Source: Acidobacteriota bacterium (GTDB lineage: Bacteria > Acidobacteriota > Vicinamibacteria > Vicinamibacterales > Vicinamibacteraceae). Taken from it: 10,262 nucleotides of DNA. Both the position numbers and the translations under genes were made by a program. Below, in pieces: positions 7,130 to 10,262 of the stretch. Location: assembly GCA_023427865.1 (NCBI GenBank), contig JAEYZV010000358.1, positions 1-10,262 of the forward strand, read 5' to 3'. Below the pieces are notes generated by a model. It was not told where the DNA came from, made no database searches, and worked only from the letters and a program-made list of their open reading frames with translations. Numbering within the stretch: the first letter of the stretch is position 1; each line of letters begins with the position of its first letter.

Positions 7130-9397
7130 ATGGTTCGCACGCACGCCCTGCCGCTGGCCGGGATGCTGCTGGCCCTGCTCGCTGGCTCTGCCTCGGCGGC
7201 ACGGCTCAGCGGTTCGGTCAACAGCGGCTCCGGAACTCCCATCCAGAACGCCACCGTCGTGCTCGACGGTCCCACCGGCCCCGTCGCGACGACGCGGACG
7301 ACGACGGACGGCACCTTCACGCTCGACGCGCCAGCCGGCGACTACGTGCTCCGCGTGCTGGCAGATGGCTTCGACGGCTCACCGCAGGCAGTGACCCTGC
7401 GCGAGGAGTCGGAGACCTCCGCACGGGTGACGGTCGGCGTGGCCGCGGTTTCCGAACAGATCATCGTCTCGGCCGGCCTGGTCCCGGTCACCCGCTCCGG
7501 GACCGGGGCCGCGCTCACGGTGATCGACGAGGCGGACATCCGCGCGCGCCAGATGGAGAGCACGATCGACGCCCTGCGATCGGTCCCCGGCGTGGCCGTG
7601 TCGCGCAGCGGCGGGCGCGGCGCGGTGACCTCTTTGTTCCCGCGCGGCGGCGAGAGCGATTTCACGCTCGTGCTCGTCGACGGCATCCGCCTGAACGACA
7701 TGGGCGGCAACTACGACGCGGCGCACCTGCCCCTGTTCGATCTCGATCGCATCGAGGTCGTGCGCGGGCCGCAGAGCGCGATCTACGGGTCGGACGCCGT
7801 GGGCGGCGTGGTGCAGCTGGTGACCCGCCGCGGCGGTCCGACGCGCGCGACGGCGGTTTACGAAGGCGGGTCGTTCGGCACCTGGCGGGCCAGCGGAGCG
7901 GTGAGCGGCACGACCGGCCGACTGCGCTGGGGCGGCGGCGTGGAGCGCCTCGCCAGCGACGGCTTCACCGGCGTCGCCGCGGGCACGGGCGAGATCGTCG
8001 GTAACGACGACTACTCCCGCACCGACGCCACGGCGAGCGTCGGCTACCAGGGCGCACGCCTCGACGTCTCCGGTCTCGTACGAGCCGGACGTAACGAGCG
8101 CGGGGTGCCGGGTCCGTACGGCCGCGACCCGAACGACACGTTCATGGCCGTCGATCGGATCTCGCGCAACGACAACGAGACGATCGCCGCGGGCCTGGCG
8201 ACGACATGGCGCCTGCGGCCGGCATTGCAGGTGCGCGGCGCGTTCTCGGTCGCCGACCGCGACAGCGGGTTCCTCAGCCAGTTCACGCCCGACGCGCCGA
8301 CGTCCTCCGGTAACCGCATGCTTTCCGGACGCGGTCAGGTCGATGGTGCGCGATCGTGGTGGTCGTGGACGGCCGGCGCGGAGTACGTCCGCGACCGGGC
8401 GCGCTCGGCGTTCATCACGGGCCTGCAGGACCAGGAGATCCCGGTCGAACGGATGCAGGTCGGCGCCTTCGCCGAAGGCCGCCTCGAGCGCGGCCGCGTG
8501 TCGCTGCAGGGCGGCGTGCGCGTCGAGCAGGTGGTGCGGGAGGCGCTCGAAGGCCATCCATCGACGTTCAGCCCACGCCCGTCCTTCCCCGAGGATCGCG
8601 TCGCCGTCGTGAACCCGCGGCTGTCGGTGAGCTGGCGCGCCATCGGCGACGACAGGTCGTGGGTGCGGCTGCATGGCAACGTCGGCACCGGGATGCGGGC
8701 GCCCGGCGCCTTCGAGATCGCCTTCACCGACAATCCCGGGTTGCGGCCCGAGCGCACCCGCAGCATCGACGCCGGCGCGGAGGTCGCCACGCTCGGCGGC
8801 CGTCTCGTGGTCGATGCGCTGTATTTCCGCAACGACTACGACGACCTGATCGTCACCGTCAGCCGCGTGGCGGGCACGACGAGCTACCGCAGCGACAACA
8901 TCTCGAATGCGCGCGCGCAGGGCGGCGAGGCGACGGTGTCGTTGCGCCCGCTGAGCGCACTCGCCATCCGCGGCGGCTACGTCCTGCTCGATACGCGCAT
9001 CCTCGCCAACGACGGCACCCCGGACGCACCGGCGCCGTTCGCGGTCGGCGACGCGCTGTTGCGCCGCCCAAGGCACGCTGCGTTCGTCGACCTGCAGGTG
9101 CACACCGATCGCGCCAGCGGGTTCCTGCGTGTCGACGGGCGGGGTGCCGTGCGCGACATCGATCCCTCGTTTGGCGCCACCGCCGGCATCTTCCGCAATC
9201 CGGGTTTCACGACGGCAGACGCTGGCGTGTCGCTGCGACTGCTCGGCCCGGGGGCGCGTGGGTCGGGGCGGCCGCTCGGTGTCGAAGTGTTCGGGCGCGT
9301 CACGAACCTCTTCGACGCCGACTACGAGGAAGTCCTCGGCTTCCCCGCACTGGGCCGGGGCGTGATGGCCGGAGTCCGGATTGCTGCACGCCGCTGA
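7130..9397 (+). CDS. btuB: BtuB-like TonB-dependent outer-membrane receptor (vitamin B12) with N-terminal carboxypeptidase-regulatory-like domain
   Basis: The gene encodes 755 residues. Residues 1-23 (LAGMLLALLAGSASA) form a signal peptide. Residues about 25-105 resemble a carboxypeptidase-regulatory-like Ig fold (LSGSVNSGSGTPIQNATV, then TDGTFTLDAPAGDYVLRV). A TonB-box-like SEQIIVSA lies at 108-115. The plug follows at about 120-235, with LVLVDGIRLND 180-190 and the BtuB-typical DRIEVVRGPQSAIYGSDAVG 206-225. The rest is a beta-barrel ending in the receptor signature VTNLFDADYEEVLGFPALGR. It should bind cobalamin at the cell surface and import it using TonB energy. The riboswitch directly upstream supports the ligand better than the protein sequence alone does. 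E. coli BtuB is 614 residues; the extra domain accounts for much of the difference. One oddity is that the protein ends GVRIAARR, without the usual terminal aromatic residue. Its last 17 bases overlap the ATPase gene. Confidence 0.92.
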   Translation: MVRTHALPLAGMLLALLAGSASAARLSGSVNSGSGTPIQNATVVLDGPTGPVATTRTTTDGTFTLDAPAGDYVLRVLADGFDGSPQAVTLREESETSARVTVGVAAVSEQIIVSAGLVPVTRSGTGAALTVIDEADIRARQMESTIDALRSVPGVAVSRSGGRGAVTSLFPRGGESDFTLVLVDGIRLNDMGGNYDAAHLPLFDLDRIEVVRGPQSAIYGSDAVGGVVQLVTRRGGPTRATAVYEGGSFGTWRASGAVSGTTGRLRWGGGVERLASDGFTGVAAGTGEIVGNDDYSRTDATASVGYQGARLDVSGLVRAGRNERGVPGPYGRDPNDTFMAVDRISRNDNETIAAGLATTWRLRPALQVRGAFSVADRDSGFLSQFTPDAPTSSGNRMLSGRGQVDGARSWWSWTAGAEYVRDRARSAFITGLQDQEIPVERMQVGAFAEGRLERGRVSLQGGVRVEQVVREALEGHPSTFSPRPSFPEDRVAVVNPRLSVSWRAIGDDRSWVRLHGNVGTGMRAPGAFEIAFTDNPGLRPERTRSIDAGAEVATLGGRLVVDALYFRNDYDDLIVTVSRVAGTTSYRSDNISNARAQGGEATVSLRPLSALAIRGGYVLLDTRILANDGTPDAPAPFAVGDALLRRPRHAAFVDLQVHTDRASGFLRVDGRGAVRDIDPSFGATAGIFRNPGFTTADAGVSLRLLGPGARGSGRPLGVEVFGRVTNLFDADYEEVLGFPALGRGVMAGVRIAARR
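9371..9374 (+). promoter_or_regulatory. Shine-Dalgarno sequence supporting the TTG start of the ABC ATPase
   Basis: GGAG lies 6 bases upstream of TTG 9381, inside the end of the receptor gene. An in-frame TGA at 9363-9365 with no ATG or GTG after it leaves TTG 9381 (or CTG 9384) as the only sensible start that keeps the first beta-strand of the ATPase fold. Confidence 0.55.
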
Positions 9398-10187
9398 CGT
9401 CTCCTGCCGGTTCGGGCGGGCCACCGTCCTCGATCGCGTGTCGCTGCACGTGCCGCGCGGCGGGATCACCGGTGTGCTCGGCCCGAACGGGTCGGGCAAG
9501 ACGACCCTGCTGCGGATCCTCTCGGGGTCGCTCGCACCGACGGCTGGAGAAGTGCGGCTCGACGACGTGCCGATTGGGCGCGTCGGGAAGCGGACGCTGG
9601 CCCGGAGGCTCGCCGTCGTGCCGCAGGAGATCCACCCGGTCTTCGACTACACCGTGCTGGACCTGACGCTCATGGGTCGCTATGCCCATCTCGGTCCCTT
9701 CGGGTTCGAAACGGGAGCCGATCTCCTGGCGGCCCGGCGCGCACTCGAAGCCACGGGCACGGCAGACCTCGAGCACCGCCATTTCGACACGCTGAGCGGC
9801 GGCGAGAAGCAGCGCGTGGTGATCGCCAGCGCGCTGGCACAGTTCGGCGACGAGGACGCCATGGCCGCGCGCCTGCTCATCCTCGACGAGCCCACCGCCG
9901 CACTCGACCTGCACTACCAGCTCGAGATCGCACAACTGCTCCGGCGCCTCGCCGAGCGACAGGGGCTGACCCTGCTGGTCTCGACGCACGACCTCCAGTT
10001 CGCCTGGCAGGTGTGCGACCGCGTCGTCCTGCTCCAGAATGGCCGCCTGCTCGCCGACGGCACGACGACCGAAACGCTCACGCCGGAGCACCTGCGCACG
10101 CTTTACGGCGTGCAGGTCGATCGCATCACCCACGCCGATGGCACGGTGTCGCTCGTGCCGGTGTCGCTCGTGAGGGCGCGGCGGTGA
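9381..10187 (+). CDS. btuD: ABC transporter ATP-binding protein, BtuD/FecE/HmuV type (probable cobalamin import)
   Basis: The 268-residue cytoplasmic ATPase has every required motif. The Walker A GPNGSGKT is at 34-41 and the Q-loop glutamine at 82. The signature LSGGEKQ is at 138-144, Walker B LLILDE at 165-170, the D-loop AALD follows, and the H-switch STHD is at 201-204. The segment YTVLDLTLMGRYAHLG (about 90-105) is typical of ATPases that serve siderophore, haem and B12 importers with FecCD-type permeases. Cobalamin as substrate is inferred from the riboswitch and the BtuB-like gene upstream; the ATPase alone could equally serve haem or siderophores. Translation starts at TTG within the receptor gene, so the two are probably coupled. 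The stop overlaps the next GTG (GTGA). No permease or binding-protein gene is visible, so the transporter must be completed elsewhere, possibly just beyond the edge. Confidence 0.93.
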   Translation: MLHAADVSCRFGRATVLDRVSLHVPRGGITGVLGPNGSGKTTLLRILSGSLAPTAGEVRLDDVPIGRVGKRTLARRLAVVPQEIHPVFDYTVLDLTLMGRYAHLGPFGFETGADLLAARRALEATGTADLEHRHFDTLSGGEKQRVVIASALAQFGDEDAMAARLLILDEPTAALDLHYQLEIAQLLRRLAERQGLTLLVSTHDLQFAWQVCDRVVLLQNGRLLADGTTTETLTPEHLRTLYGVQVDRITHADGTVSLVPVSLVRARR

Positions 10188-10262
10188 AGACGCCGGCGCA
10201 CGCCGCGCACGCGCCTGTCGAACGAGCCGGGGCGGCCCCGGGCGCGACGGTGACCACCGGTG
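10184..10262 (+). CDS. Start of an unidentified gene in the B12-uptake operon (cut by window edge)
   Basis: GTG 10184 overlaps the ATPase stop as GTGA, and the frame stays open to the window end (26 codons). The visible residues (MKTPAHAAHAPVERAGAAPG and a few more) are Ala/Pro-rich and show no membrane segment or motif. By position it may be a FecCD-type permease with a cytoplasmic leader, or a cobalamin salvage enzyme, but the sequence does not decide. The start could also lie further right, outside the window. Confidence 0.45.
   Translation, partial: MKTPAHAAHAPVERAGAAPGATVTTG

Noticed and set aside
7379..9499. Minus-strand open frame of 706 codons opposite the receptor gene
   Set aside because: It is an antisense shadow. 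The plus strand has the plug and barrel motifs, a Shine-Dalgarno and a riboswitch in the correct orientation.
1..10262. CRISPR arrays, tRNA or rRNA genes, insertion sequences, integrase or phage genes
   Set aside because: No spaced repeats, RNA-gene signatures, terminal inverted repeats or transposase motifs were seen on either strand.

Overview
The window is GC-rich throughout, has short intergenic space, and carries genes for a Gram-negative envelope: a TonB-dependent receptor and a BcsC-type outer-membrane porin. The receptor has an N-terminal carboxypeptidase-regulatory-like domain, a combination common in Acidobacteriota and Bacteroidota. With the high GC this makes a Vicinamibacteria-type acidobacterium a reasonable guess. 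That is inference only; nothing in the window fixes the taxon.

Left part (1-6838, minus strand): a tightly coupled three-gene operon for making and exporting a beta-glucan, probably cellulose. It is read from right to left. First comes a BcsA-type family 2 glycosyltransferase with all catalytic motifs and two successive PilZ-type c-di-GMP-binding modules. Next is a 122-residue membrane-anchored TPR protein. Last is a very large BcsC-like protein with a signal peptide, a helical TPR scaffold and a C-terminal beta-barrel; it runs off the left edge with its last residues missing. Start and stop codons overlap at both junctions (TGATG and ATGA). No bcsB or bcsZ lies between bcsA and bcsC, where they usually sit.

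Middle (6839-7129): the only intergenic region, 291 bp between divergent genes. It holds a clear plus-strand cobalamin riboswitch, a weak candidate promoter before it, and GC-rich hairpins leading to the Shine-Dalgarno sequence of the next gene.

Right part (7130-10262, plus strand): a B12-uptake operon under that riboswitch. A BtuB-like TonB-dependent receptor is followed, with a 17-bp overlap and a TTG start, by a BtuD/FecE-type ABC ATPase. A third gene starts at a GTGA overlap and is cut by the right edge. The receptor would take cobalamin across the outer membrane, and the ATPase would drive its passage through the inner membrane with a permease and binding protein that are not visible here.

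The two operons appear functionally unrelated and share only the divergent control region. The features most worth a second look are the BcsB-less synthase operon with tandem PilZ modules, and the riboswitch whose variable arm repeats 12 bases of its own conserved core.
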